Shown: in pieces, positions 1 through 6,465 of the stretch
How positions within the stretch are numbered: the stretch's first letter is position 1
How the letters are laid out: the number at the start of each line of letters is the position of its first letter
Source: Bacillota bacterium
Lineage (GTDB): Bacteria; Bacillota_E; Sulfobacillia; Sulfobacillales; Sulfobacillaceae
Assembly (NCBI GenBank): GCA_021802225.1
Contig: JAKAAS010000015.1
Location: forward strand, 1 to 12,095
DNA length: 12,095 nt
Reading direction: 5' to 3'
The notes under the pieces: generated by a model
Database searches by the model: none
Told to the model about the DNA's origin: nothing
What the model saw: the letters and a program-made list of their open reading frames with translations, nothing else
Position numbers and translations under genes: made by a program

Positions 1-28
1 GGAAACAGGGGGGGCAGGGCTGGCAGGG
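1..28. repeat. Left arm of imperfect inverted repeat (partner 621-647)
   Basis: This arm is the reverse complement of 621-647 with 26 matching positions, one substitution and one single-base length difference in a G-run (7 versus 6). It lies in the 3' coding end of the regulator gene and begins at the first base of the window, so its full length on this side cannot be seen. Confidence 0.8.
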
Positions 29-598
29 CGCAAAGAGATATCCGTGCCGCCGGATGGTTTCCACATGAGACTCTCCCAGAGCACGGCGGATCTGGTGGAC
101 AGCCACTTTCGTGGTGGATTCTGTCCAAGTCGGCCAGCCAATCTCGGCCGACACTTGGTTGACCGCGTCCAGAGTCACAGGAATCCCGGGACGCTGGCCC
201 AGCACGGCTAAGAGCTCCGCCGCCCGCCAAGGAAGGGAGAGTTCGCGCCCCTGGTGCCACACCGTGTGGTGCTCGATATCTATGCGCACACAGCCAAATG
301 CTTCCGGCAAGCACAATTCCGCCGAAAAATCCTTGCGGGCTACGGGAAGCCACTGGCGCTGCTCATACTCGACCAGCAGCACGATGCCCACCGGCGTTGT
401 CCAGCTTTGCTCCAGTATGGCGGCCATCCAGGCTGTATCCTCAAACCATTTCAGTTCCAGAGCCAGCACGTCCACCGTCTGGCTGCGCAAAACTTCGAAA
501 ACCTGGTGCACCGACGACAACTCTTTCCAGCGCACCGGACACCGCACATCCTGTTTCCATTTTTCCGGATCATTGGCAACTAAACCGATGAGGCGCAC
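1..598 (-). CDS. OmpR/PhoB-type winged-helix regulator with degenerate receiver, 3' end off the left edge
   Basis: At least 199 residues are open from a GTG at 598-596 to the window edge. The start is set by a GGAGG at 608-612 with a 9-base spacer. Residues about 110-189 match the Trans_reg_C winged helix: a Trp/Arg-rich first helix, then a recognition-helix region (VAVHQIRRAL, 165-174) and the closing wing (TIRRHGYLF, 181-189). Residues 1-85 look like a response-regulator receiver fold but lack its chemistry. The usual acidic pair is N9-D10, the phospho-acceptor position is E48 (in LALEL), and no Lys-Pro is visible where the conserved lysine should be. A transcription factor is therefore likely, probably not phosphorylated in the normal way. 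No partner kinase gene is seen. The last residues (PCQPCPPCF) are oddly Cys/Pro-rich and coincide with an inverted repeat, so the true C-terminus is uncertain. DNA binding is inferred from the fold; the target is unknown. Confidence 0.8.
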   Translation of the reverse strand, partial: MRLIGLVANDPEKWKQDVRCPVRWKELSSVHQVFEVLRSQTVDVLALELKWFEDTAWMAAILEQSWTTPVGIVLLVEYEQRQWLPVARKDFSAELCLPEAFGCVRIDIEHHTVWHQGRELSLPWRAAELLAVLGQRPGIPVTLDAVNQVSAEIGWPTWTESTTKVAVHQIRRALGESHVETIRRHGYLFAPCQPCPPCF

Positions 599-620
599 CG
601 GTGAATTCCTCCTAACGGAT

Positions 621-647
621 CCCTGCCAGACCTGCCCCCCTGTTTCC
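621..647. repeat. Right arm of imperfect inverted repeat (partner 1-28)
   Basis: This arm lies just upstream of the ribosome-binding site (608-612) of the regulator gene. The repeat therefore brackets the whole visible gene with its ribosome-binding site inside. Pairing stops at position 621 on the inner side. Possible readings are ends of a small mobile or invertible unit, a long-range mRNA stem, or an assembly artefact at a contig end. Confidence 0.8.
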
Positions 648-835
648 AGGCACCAGGCAGATCGCGAAGCGGCATGCCCATTATCCCGCGGCATCGTTAA
701 GGCGCGGTGTCGCCATTATGAAGAATGTATTAATATCACGTTTCAGTGTTCCGGAGATTTAAGGGCTGATTCCCACCACACTGCGGCTGGTCGCACCTCT
801 TTTCGCCGGGCCGGGCAGAGGAATGAATGGAAGGC

Positions 836-857
836 GGGTCCCTAAAATGCAGGACCC
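836..857 (-). terminator. Possible weak hairpin terminator after the SseB-like gene
   Basis: Perfect 6-bp stem GGGTCC/GGACCC with a 10-base loop, about 60 bases past the stop of the gene ending at 920. No T-run follows on the minus strand, so termination is only suggested by position. Confidence 0.3.
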
Positions 858-919
858 CTGTCTGCGCATGGCCACTGCTCACCCGGCAGTCCCGTGGCCA
901 AATTTCTGCGGCGGCGCCC

Positions 920-1270
920 CTATACTGGCGGCAGCAAAGCCAAGGTCAACTCGCCCGTAGGCGACAAGGCACTGACCACTCCCAGTTCAGCGCCCTGGGG
1001 AGGGCGGCGGCGGAGAAATTGCAAGTGTCTCCTCGTGATTCCCCTGACAACCATATTCTGGCGGGCAGGCAGCATTGCGCACACTGACGACGCGTCCTCC
1101 GCACGGCTAAAGAGAGGCACCACCGTTCGCCCCGATTGGGTTATCGTCCAAAATTTTCCCGTAAGCTTGCCCTTTGCCGGGACCGACTCCATAATCGCCC
1201 AGTAAGGTTCCCCCGCAGTCCGCTCATCTGGAAGCACCAGCGACAACAGCTGGGAAATATCTTTTTCCAT
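920..1270 (-). CDS. Small hypothetical protein, SseB N-terminal-like
   Basis: 116 residues. The ATG at 1270-1268 was chosen because AAAAGGAG lies just upstream with good spacing; the frame stays open upstream to 1555 but without a comparable ribosome-binding site. The protein has no signal peptide or membrane segment and is probably cytoplasmic. Residues about 38-66 (aromatic-rich strand, then GRTVVPLFSRAEDASSV) resemble the SseB N-terminal domain, in which a strand ending in a P-x-F motif is followed by an S/T-x-x-x-A helix. That match is from memory of the family pattern and is tentative. The basic stretch RRHLQFLRRRP (80-90) is notable. SseB-type domains have no agreed biochemical function. 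The gene stands alone, on the same strand as the regulator gene but separated from it by about 320 bases, so co-transcription is doubtful. Confidence 0.7.
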   Translation of the reverse strand: MEKDISQLLSLVLPDERTAGEPYWAIMESVPAKGKLTGKFWTITQSGRTVVPLFSRAEDASSVCAMLPARQNMVVRGITRRHLQFLRRRPPQGAELGVVSALSPTGELTLALLPPV

Positions 1271-1552
1271 GCCGATTCTCCTTTTACAGCACGCATCGGC
1301 GCACTTTTTCACTTCTGCAGGTCCGTGCGGCCCTGGATTCCCTGCTATCTTAACACGGGCCACCCCACCGCGCTCTATTGGCGCTTCGTGGTCATAAAAG
1401 ATCCCGAACCTTCCAAAGACTTTCCCCCCGTCCGCGCACGACTCTTTAGGGTGAGGGCCCTGTAAATATTTCCGGGGACCGGACGTGTCCGAAATCTCCC
1501 ACCCATTCCACGAAATGGAACGCGCCCCACCTTTGGGTGCAGCAGTCTGAAT

Positions 1553-1561
1553 CACTCATGC
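1553..1561 (-). repeat. GCATGAGTG motif, inverted copy 3
   Basis: Reverse-strand copy (read on plus as CACTCATGC) about 190 bases upstream of the qox promoter. Confidence 0.4.
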
Positions 1562-1744
1562 TCCCGTAAAGCCGCTTTTGGACGCGAAATAGCTGTCCTT
1601 TTTCGTTTAACTCCACATCTAAATGTCCACGCTTGTTATTCCACAAAGTCAAGGATCCGATTAATTAACCGACAAGTCTGTCAATATATCGGCCAACATC
1701 AGTACATATAAGCAACTATAATTGCTGTATCCTCTTTTAACTTA

Positions 1745-1773
1745 TTGATCTCATTATTTAACTGCATTATACT
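1745..1773 (+). promoter_or_regulatory. Sigma-A-type promoter for the qox operon
   Basis: -35 TTGATC at 1745-1750 (4/6 to TTGACA), a 17-base spacer and -10 TATACT at 1768-1773 (5/6 to TATAAT). Transcription would begin near 1780, giving a leader of nearly 200 bases before qoxA. This is the best promoter seen in the region; it has not been tested. Confidence 0.6.
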
Positions 1774-1794
1774 CATAACGAAGTTTACTCACTT

Positions 1795-1807
1795 GGTGAT
1801 TAACACC
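1795..1807. promoter_or_regulatory. Near-palindromic candidate operator (GGTGATTAACACC)
   Basis: 13-base sequence with GGTG/CACC arms around ATTAA, one mismatched pair inside. It lies about 15-27 bases after the predicted transcription start of the qox promoter, a usual place for a repressor site. No regulator can be named. Confidence 0.35.
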
Positions 1808-1811
1808 TATT

Positions 1812-1820
1812 GCATGAGTG
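1812..1820 (+). repeat. GCATGAGTG motif, copy 1
   Basis: One of three exact copies of this 9-mer in the qoxA upstream region. The other copies are 1877-1885 (same strand) and 1553-1561 (opposite strand). The shared string extends to TGCATGAGTG in the two plus-strand copies. Confidence 0.5.
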
Positions 1821-1876
1821 TTTGGAGCCGAGGTTTTTGGCAGATCCAAATGTTTATTCAAAGCGGACGTTGCGCT

Positions 1877-1885
1877 GCATGAGTG
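1877..1885 (+). repeat. GCATGAGTG motif, copy 2
   Basis: Exact direct copy of 1812-1820, 65 bases further on and about 90 bases before the qoxA start. It lies within the predicted qox leader. Confidence 0.5.
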
Positions 1886-1974
1886 GATCCAGCTAATGAC
1901 TTAATTTTCTCTATTTTCTTGGTGTTGCTAGTATTCGCTTTCACAACAACGACTGTATAAAGGAGTTGTTCCCG

Positions 1975-2859
1975 ATGTCCTTTCAGCGCTCGAAGAGAGC
2001 GATTCGCTTTATTTTCATGGCACTGGCTATCGGCTTGTCAGTCTCTGGCTGCGGCAATGACTATGTCTTGTTGCATCCTGCCGGTCCGGTGGCCGCCAGT
2101 GAGCTGAATCTTATTGAAATTACAGCCGCGACAATGATAGTGATTATCCTTATTGTTTGGGTTCTCTTTGGCATCGCGCTCGTCCGGTTCCGCGACACCC
2201 CGGGCAACAAAGCTCCCTACCGCCCCCTGTGGGACCACAACAAAAAGCTGGAGCTCGGCGTCATCGCCGTATCCGTCGTTGCCGCCGTCATTATTGCCGT
2301 GCCGACATGGAACAAGACATTCGCGTTAGCCCATGTCCCCAAAGGCAAGGCTCCCATCGTGATTGACGTCACCTCCCTGGACTGGAAATGGCTGTTTGAA
2401 TACCCCAGCCAGCACATCGCGACCGTAAACTATATCGATGTCCCGACCAACCGGCCTGTCCTGTTTGAGCTCACCGCAGACTCGCCCATGAACACCTTCT
2501 GGGTGCCGCAGCTTGGAGGCATGGAGTACACCATGCCCAGCGAGGTGCTGCCGTTGTGGCTAGAAGCCAGCAAGCCCGGCCTCTACTGGGGACGCAGCGG
2601 AAATTTCTCGGGTTCAGGATTCGTGCATATGACGTTTAATGTGCATGCAGTCCCCGCGTCCGCTTTCAATGCCTGGGTCACGAATGTGAAAACGACCCAG
2701 CCTAAAATGACCATGGCCGATTACCGCCAGCTTCTGAAGTTCAACTGGATTGCGCCCCGCTACTACTCAGCTTATCCTGCCGCCACATTCCCCGCGGAAA
2801 CCCACGGATTTACGCTGGAAGGCGGAATGTATATGGAAATGCAGCCGACTCCGAAGTAA
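1975..2859 (+). CDS. qoxA: Quinol oxidase subunit II, lipoprotein (QoxA)
   Basis: 294 residues. The ATG at 1975 is preferred over an in-frame TTG at 1966, because AAGGAG (1960-1965) abuts the TTG but is 9 bases from the ATG. A basic N-terminus, hydrophobic stretch and lipobox VSGC give a predicted lipidated Cys26. Two membrane helices follow (about 48-70 and 93-111), then an external cupredoxin domain. Where cytochrome c oxidases have the Cys-rich CuA loop, residues 206-219 (GRSGNFSGSGFVHM) contain no cysteine, so the subunit has no CuA and the enzyme takes electrons from quinol. Family knowledge: this subunit supports the quinol-oxidising subunit I of aa3-600/bo3 oxidases. It is first in the order II-I-III-IV, as in qoxABCD and cyoABCD. 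The qox name is used because of the quinol-site residues in the next gene. Confidence 0.95.
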   Translation: MSFQRSKRAIRFIFMALAIGLSVSGCGNDYVLLHPAGPVAASELNLIEITAATMIVIILIVWVLFGIALVRFRDTPGNKAPYRPLWDHNKKLELGVIAVSVVAAVIIAVPTWNKTFALAHVPKGKAPIVIDVTSLDWKWLFEYPSQHIATVNYIDVPTNRPVLFELTADSPMNTFWVPQLGGMEYTMPSEVLPLWLEASKPGLYWGRSGNFSGSGFVHMTFNVHAVPASAFNAWVTNVKTTQPKMTMADYRQLLKFNWIAPRYYSAYPAATFPAETHGFTLEGGMYMEMQPTPK

Positions 2860-2903
2860 CGTGGAGCCCCTGAGGCATTTTTGACAGAAAGGTGGACACA
2901 TTC

Positions 2904-4871
2904 ATGTCATCTCTTCTCGCACTGCTATTCCCGCCCAGCACCACCCGCAACATGGAACTGAGCGCCGACGTGCTGATTATCCTGTCATCCGCCGCCATTA
3001 TCTTCTACCTGACCCACTGGCACCGCTGGAAATATTTATGGCGGGAGTGGCTGACAACGGTCGACCACAAGAAAATCGGAATCATGTACCTCATTGGGGC
3101 CGTCACCATGCTCTTCCGGGGCGGCACAGACGCCCTGCTGCTGCGGGCCCAGCTTGCCGTCCCCAACAATCATCTCCTCGGTCCCCTGCATTACGATGAA
3201 ATTTTTACCACGCACGGAACCATCATGATATTTTTCATGGCCATGCCGTTGATTTTCGCCATGTTCAATATCGCCATCCCGCTGATGATCGGGTCGCGCG
3301 ATGTGGCCTTCCCCCGGCTCAACGCCATCAGCTTCTGGCTCTTTGCCTTCGCAGCGTTCCTGTTCAATATATCGTTTGTCATCGGCGGGTCGCCCAATGC
3401 GGGATGGACCGCCTACCCTCCACTGACCGAGCTGGCCTTTAATCCCGGAGTCGGTCAAAACTACTATCTGATGGCGCTGGTGGTGACCGGACTCGGCACG
3501 ACGGCCACCGGCATCAACTTCCTGGTGACCATCTTGCGCATGAGGGCACCCGGAATGACCCTGATGCGGATGCCTATGTTCGCCTGGACTACCCTGGTGA
3601 CGTCGGTCCTGATTCTGTTTGCCTTCCCTCCCCTGACCGTGGCCATGGTGCTGACGCTGTTTGACCGGCTGTTCGGCACGGCGTTCTTCACTATAGGGCG
3701 CGGGGGCATGCCGATGATGTATGTGAACCTATTTTGGCTCTTCGGACACCCTGAAGTGTACATTTTGGTTCTCCCCTCCTTCGGCATTTTCTCCGAAGTG
3801 GTCGCGACATTTTCCCGCAAGAAACTATTCGGGTATTCGACCATGGTGTATTCCGTGCTCGCCATCACCTTCCTGAGCTACGGCACCTGGGTGCACCACT
3901 TCTTCACGATGGGGGCTGGCGCCGCCGTCAACGTGTTTTTCGGCCTTTCCACCATCCTGATCGCGATTCCCACGGGCATTAAAATTTTCAACTGGATCTT
4001 TACGATGTGGAACGGACGCATCAAGATGACAGTGGCCATGATGTGGGCTCTGGCCTTCATTCCCACTTTTGTCGTCGGCGGCGCCACCGGCGTGATGCTG
4101 GGAGCAGTGCCGGGCGACTACCAGTTCCATAACAGCTACTTCCTGATTGCCCATTTCCACAATGTCATCATCGGCGGCACGGTCTTCGGGCTGATGTCCG
4201 GTGTCTACTACTGGTGGCCCAAAGTCACGGGGCGGCTGCTCAATGAGCGTCAGGGCAAGTGGGCCTTCTGGCTCTTCTTCCTCGGCTTCTGGGTCACGTT
4301 TATGCCCCAGTACGCTCTGGGCTTCATGGGCATGACACGCCGCATGTACACCTATTCCCACGGTTTCGGGTGGAGCAGCCTGAACCTGATATCCACCATT
4401 GGCGCCTTCGTCATGGGAGCCGGATTTGTGGTCATGGTGTACAACTTCGTCTGGAGCCAGATTCATGGCGAGATTGATGTCACAGGCGATCCCTGGAACG
4501 GGCGCACTCTGGAGTGGTCGACACCTTCGCCGGCACCCGAGTACAACTTTGCGCGCATTCCCGTGGTGACCGACCGTGATGCCTGGTGGGCCATGAAACA
4601 GGAGCAAAAAACCAATGTGGTGCAAATCAAACCCCAGGAAATCACCGACATTGAACTGCCCAAATCCTCGGGCATTCCGTTTCTGATGGGACTCAGCTTC
4701 TTCGTCTTTTCAGTAGGCATGGTGTTTTCCTGGTGGTGGATTGCCGGTGCCGGATTCTTGGGATTCGTCGTCTGCATGTTGGTGGGAACCTTCGACTACG
4801 ATGACCACAAAGAAGTGCCGCGTCAGGAAATCCAGAACACGGAATCTGCATTCGGGAGGTTACAAGGATGA
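2904..4871 (+). CDS. qoxB: Menaquinol oxidase subunit I, heme-copper catalytic subunit (QoxB)
   Basis: 655 residues. The ATG at 2904 was chosen with AAAGGTGG at 2888-2895; an in-frame GTG at 2892 lies inside that site. This is the O2-reducing, proton-pumping subunit. Visible ligands are H104 and H419 (low-spin heme), H417 (high-spin heme), and H282, H331, H332 (CuB), with the cross-linking Tyr in HPEVY (Y286). D133/N140 match the D-channel entry and K360 in IPTGIK the K-channel, which makes it a type A heme-copper oxidase. The quinol site keeps R72, D76 and H96, and has E99 where E. coli CyoB has Gln. Family knowledge places Glu there in the B. subtilis aa3-600 menaquinol oxidase, so a menaquinol substrate is inferred. 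The length and the C-terminal extra helices fit QoxB/CyoB. The heme type (A or O) cannot be read from sequence, and no heme O/A synthase gene is in the window. Confidence 0.97.
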   Translation: MSSLLALLFPPSTTRNMELSADVLIILSSAAIIFYLTHWHRWKYLWREWLTTVDHKKIGIMYLIGAVTMLFRGGTDALLLRAQLAVPNNHLLGPLHYDEIFTTHGTIMIFFMAMPLIFAMFNIAIPLMIGSRDVAFPRLNAISFWLFAFAAFLFNISFVIGGSPNAGWTAYPPLTELAFNPGVGQNYYLMALVVTGLGTTATGINFLVTILRMRAPGMTLMRMPMFAWTTLVTSVLILFAFPPLTVAMVLTLFDRLFGTAFFTIGRGGMPMMYVNLFWLFGHPEVYILVLPSFGIFSEVVATFSRKKLFGYSTMVYSVLAITFLSYGTWVHHFFTMGAGAAVNVFFGLSTILIAIPTGIKIFNWIFTMWNGRIKMTVAMMWALAFIPTFVVGGATGVMLGAVPGDYQFHNSYFLIAHFHNVIIGGTVFGLMSGVYYWWPKVTGRLLNERQGKWAFWLFFLGFWVTFMPQYALGFMGMTRRMYTYSHGFGWSSLNLISTIGAFVMGAGFVVMVYNFVWSQIHGEIDVTGDPWNGRTLEWSTPSPAPEYNFARIPVVTDRDAWWAMKQEQKTNVVQIKPQEITDIELPKSSGIPFLMGLSFFVFSVGMVFSWWWIAGAGFLGFVVCMLVGTFDYDDHKEVPRQEIQNTESAFGRLQG

Positions 4872-5485
4872 ATTTACCCGTCGAACCCGATTCAACCGCC
4901 AAGCTGCCCTTAGAATTTACGGACAATCATGAAAGTCTGAAGATCCTGGGATTCTGGTCATTCCTTGCGACAGACCTTCTCCTGTTCGCCAGTCTATTCG
5001 CCGTCTATGCGGTGTACCAGAGCCGCGTGGGCATGGCCGGCCCTTCGCCGGACCAGCTGTTCAAACTGGGTCCCGCCGTTGTCGAGACGCTGCTGCTGCT
5101 CACGAGCAGCTTCACCTGCGGGCTTGCCGTCTACCAGATGCGCCGCAACCACAAGCGCGGCACCATCATCTGGCTGGCGGTCACCCTTCTCTTGGGTGTG
5201 GGATTCGTCACCACCGAGGTCCGGGAGTTTGTGTCCTATATCGCGATGGGAGACTCATGGCACCACAGCGCCTTTCTGTCCGCCTTCTTCACCTTGGTCG
5301 GCACGCATGGCGCCCATGTGACATTCGGCATTCTGTGGGCGATTACCCTCATTATCCAGCTGATGGGCCGGGGCCTGACCACGGTCACGACCCGTAAAAT
5401 GTACATGTTTGCCCTGTACTGGCACTTTCTCGACATCATCTGGGTCTTCATTTTTACGGTCGTGTACCTGAACGGAAAGATTTAG
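4868..5485 (+). CDS. qoxC: Quinol oxidase subunit III (QoxC)
   Basis: 205 residues with five predicted membrane helices (about 27-50, 69-89, 98-119, 137-163, 181-201), the usual form of CyoC/QoxC, which is shorter than the 7-helix subunit III of mitochondrial-type enzymes. Conserved features include the GFWSFLATDLLLF first helix, VET in helix 2, the THGAHV motif (146-151) and the YWHFLDIIWVFIF last helix. The start ATG overlaps the qoxB stop (ATGA), and GGGAGG at 4854-4859 lies within the qoxB 3' end, pointing to translational coupling. Family knowledge: subunit III stabilises the catalytic subunit and aids proton uptake; it carries no redox cofactor. Confidence 0.95.
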   Translation: MNLPVEPDSTAKLPLEFTDNHESLKILGFWSFLATDLLLFASLFAVYAVYQSRVGMAGPSPDQLFKLGPAVVETLLLLTSSFTCGLAVYQMRRNHKRGTIIWLAVTLLLGVGFVTTEVREFVSYIAMGDSWHHSAFLSAFFTLVGTHGAHVTFGILWAITLIIQLMGRGLTTVTTRKMYMFALYWHFLDIIWVFIFTVVYLNGKI

Positions 5486-5519
5486 CCTGCTATCGCGTCT
5501 CAAAGGGAGGATGACAATC

Positions 5520-5921
5520 ATGTTCAACAACGGGGATAACAAAAGGCACAAGGTTATTGCCATCTCGCCGAACGGCCCCACCGGGAACGGCGACGAGGTG
5601 GAAGCCCGGTTCTTGGCCCCCCACTTTGAATCAGACGGATTCCCGTGGCTGCAAATTTTTGGCTATGTCGGTTCCCTGCTCCTTACCATCGCCGCCCTGC
5701 TCGCGGTCGTCGACCACATTTTGCCGGCCTTCGGCCTTCTCGTGGTCATCCTCGTTTTAGCCGTCGGGCAGGCGGCGCTGCAGCTGGGGATTTTCATGCA
5801 CCTGCGGGAAAGCCGTGGGTCTACCTGGCACATTGTGACCCTGGGACTGGGCATTGTGATTGCGATAGGGCTGGTCGGGATGTCGATGTGGATCATGACC
5901 TTTAAGTCCGGAGTGTCATGA
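5520..5921 (+). CDS. qoxD: Quinol oxidase subunit IV (QoxD)
   Basis: 133 residues. The ATG at 5520 was chosen over the in-frame ATG at 5511, because GGGAGG directly abuts the latter and is 9 bases from the former. A soluble N-terminal tail (1-42) is followed by three predicted membrane helices (about 43-65, 70-95, 104-127). The helix 2 motif AALQLGIFMHL followed by a charged turn matches the COX4_pro family (CyoD/QoxD). Family knowledge: a small subunit needed for assembly of the CuB site. It lies 34 bases after qoxC and ends with an ATGA overlap with an alternative start of the next gene. The polar tail is longer than usual for this family and otherwise unremarkable. Confidence 0.93.
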   Translation: MFNNGDNKRHKVIAISPNGPTGNGDEVEARFLAPHFESDGFPWLQIFGYVGSLLLTIAALLAVVDHILPAFGLLVVILVLAVGQAALQLGIFMHLRESRGSTWHIVTLGLGIVIAIGLVGMSMWIMTFKSGVS

Positions 5922-5959
5922 GTCCCCGGGGCGCAGCTGCCCAGAAAGGATGGCCTGCC

Positions 5960-6394
5960 ATGTCAAGCCTCTGCGGATTGGCAAAGGTGGAGACCCACCA
6001 AGCGATCCACAACTCGGTGACGGCCGACCTCGATGCGGCCATGCGCCTGTTGCGCAACTCACTGCAGGCAGGACGGCACAGTGAAGCGTATGAACTGGCA
6101 GGAGCGATCTTAGCTATCTGGAGTGAGCGGGAACTGTGGCACGCGCAGGCCGAAGAGGCTGAACTGTACCGCCACATCCCCGCCATGAGTGCCCTGCACC
6201 GCGACCATGACCTGATGGCCCAATGGGTCGCGGAAGCCCGCACGGCACTCGAACGCCAAGACACGGTCTCGGCTCTGGTAATGACCCGTCTCGAAGCGCT
6301 GTCGATTCTTCTCGACACGCACAATGTGCAGGAACTGGAACATCTGCGCATTTCGGCTGAGGGCGCCTGTGCGTCCCCGTCTGAACTCGGCTGA
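5960..6394 (+). CDS. Hemerythrin-like HHE-domain protein at the end of the qox operon
   Basis: 144 residues from ATG 5960 (AAAGGA at 5945-5950, spacer 9). An upstream in-frame ATG at 5918 overlaps the qoxD stop but has a poorly spaced CGGAG. The protein looks all-helical and soluble. The pattern fits a hemerythrin-like four-helix bundle with a di-metal site: H17 in helix 1, H61-x3-E65 in helix 2 (HAQAEEAELY), H80/H83 in helix 3 (HRDHDLM) and H121-x3-E125 in helix 4 (HNVQELEHL). Family knowledge: such proteins bind O2, NO or iron, or sense redox state. Its place as fifth gene of a terminal oxidase operon suggests O2 binding, O2/NO sensing or protection of the oxidase; that is inference. Helix spacing is imperfect, so the metal site needs a profile search or model. 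No membrane segment or export signal is seen. Confidence 0.72.
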   Translation: MSSLCGLAKVETHQAIHNSVTADLDAAMRLLRNSLQAGRHSEAYELAGAILAIWSERELWHAQAEEAELYRHIPAMSALHRDHDLMAQWVAEARTALERQDTVSALVMTRLEALSILLDTHNVQELEHLRISAEGACASPSELG

Positions 6395-6411
6395 CAGGAG
6401 AAGGCGGAACA

Positions 6412-6465
6412 ACCAGAACAGCACTGGAGCGGACCATCCCCACCCGCCGCCAGTGCTGTTCTGGT
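6412..6465 (+). terminator. Perfect 16-bp hairpin after the qox operon
   Basis: Arms 6412-6427 and 6450-6465 are exact reverse complements with a 22-base GC-rich loop. It lies 18 bases after the stop of the hemerythrin-like gene. No T-run follows, so it is not a classic intrinsic terminator; it may be a 3' stabilising stem or an atypical terminator. Each arm is itself bounded by CCAG and CTGG. Confidence 0.5.

Larger units (their letters stand above)
599..919. other. Intergenic region between two minus-strand genes
   Basis: No convincing gene is seen. Reading leftward, it holds a short GC hairpin at 836-857, an AT-richer stretch at about 700-770 that could carry the regulator promoter (a CATAAT -10-like hexamer on the minus strand, without a good -35), the inverted-repeat arm at 621-647 and the ribosome-binding site at 608-612. 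Plus-strand open frames across here have no ribosome-binding site and overlap the regulator gene, so they look like shadows. Confidence 0.6.
1271..1974. other. Gene-poor divergent region with regulatory sequence upstream of qoxA
   Basis: About 700 bases between two divergent genes. The left half (to about 1620) is of ordinary composition with two short inverted repeats: CGGAC-GT-GTCCG at 1480-1491 and TTCCA-N5-TGGAA at 1506-1520. The right half (about 1620-1950) is clearly AT-richer than the coding DNA around it, and holds the qox promoter, a near-palindrome and repeated 9-base motifs. Minus-strand frames at 1271-1555 and 1446-1652 are open but lack convincing ribosome-binding sites, so they are not called as genes. 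Confidence 0.6.

Noticed and set aside
111..845. Plus-strand open frame of 244 codons over the left end
   Set aside because: It lies antisense to the winged-helix regulator, which has a GTG start, a ribosome-binding site and clear domain motifs. The plus-strand product has no ribosome-binding site and a Ser/Thr/Arg-rich shadow composition.
1446..1652. Minus-strand frame of 68 codons with a protein-like sequence upstream of the SseB-like gene
   Set aside because: It starts at TTG without a ribosome-binding site, lies in a regulatory region and has no recognised family. It could be a gene remnant, but support is too weak to call.
3825..4625. Long minus-strand frame (266 codons) inside qoxB
   Set aside because: Antisense shadow of a strongly conserved oxidase gene. 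Its product is rich in His, Gly and Glu, as expected from reversed hydrophobic codons.
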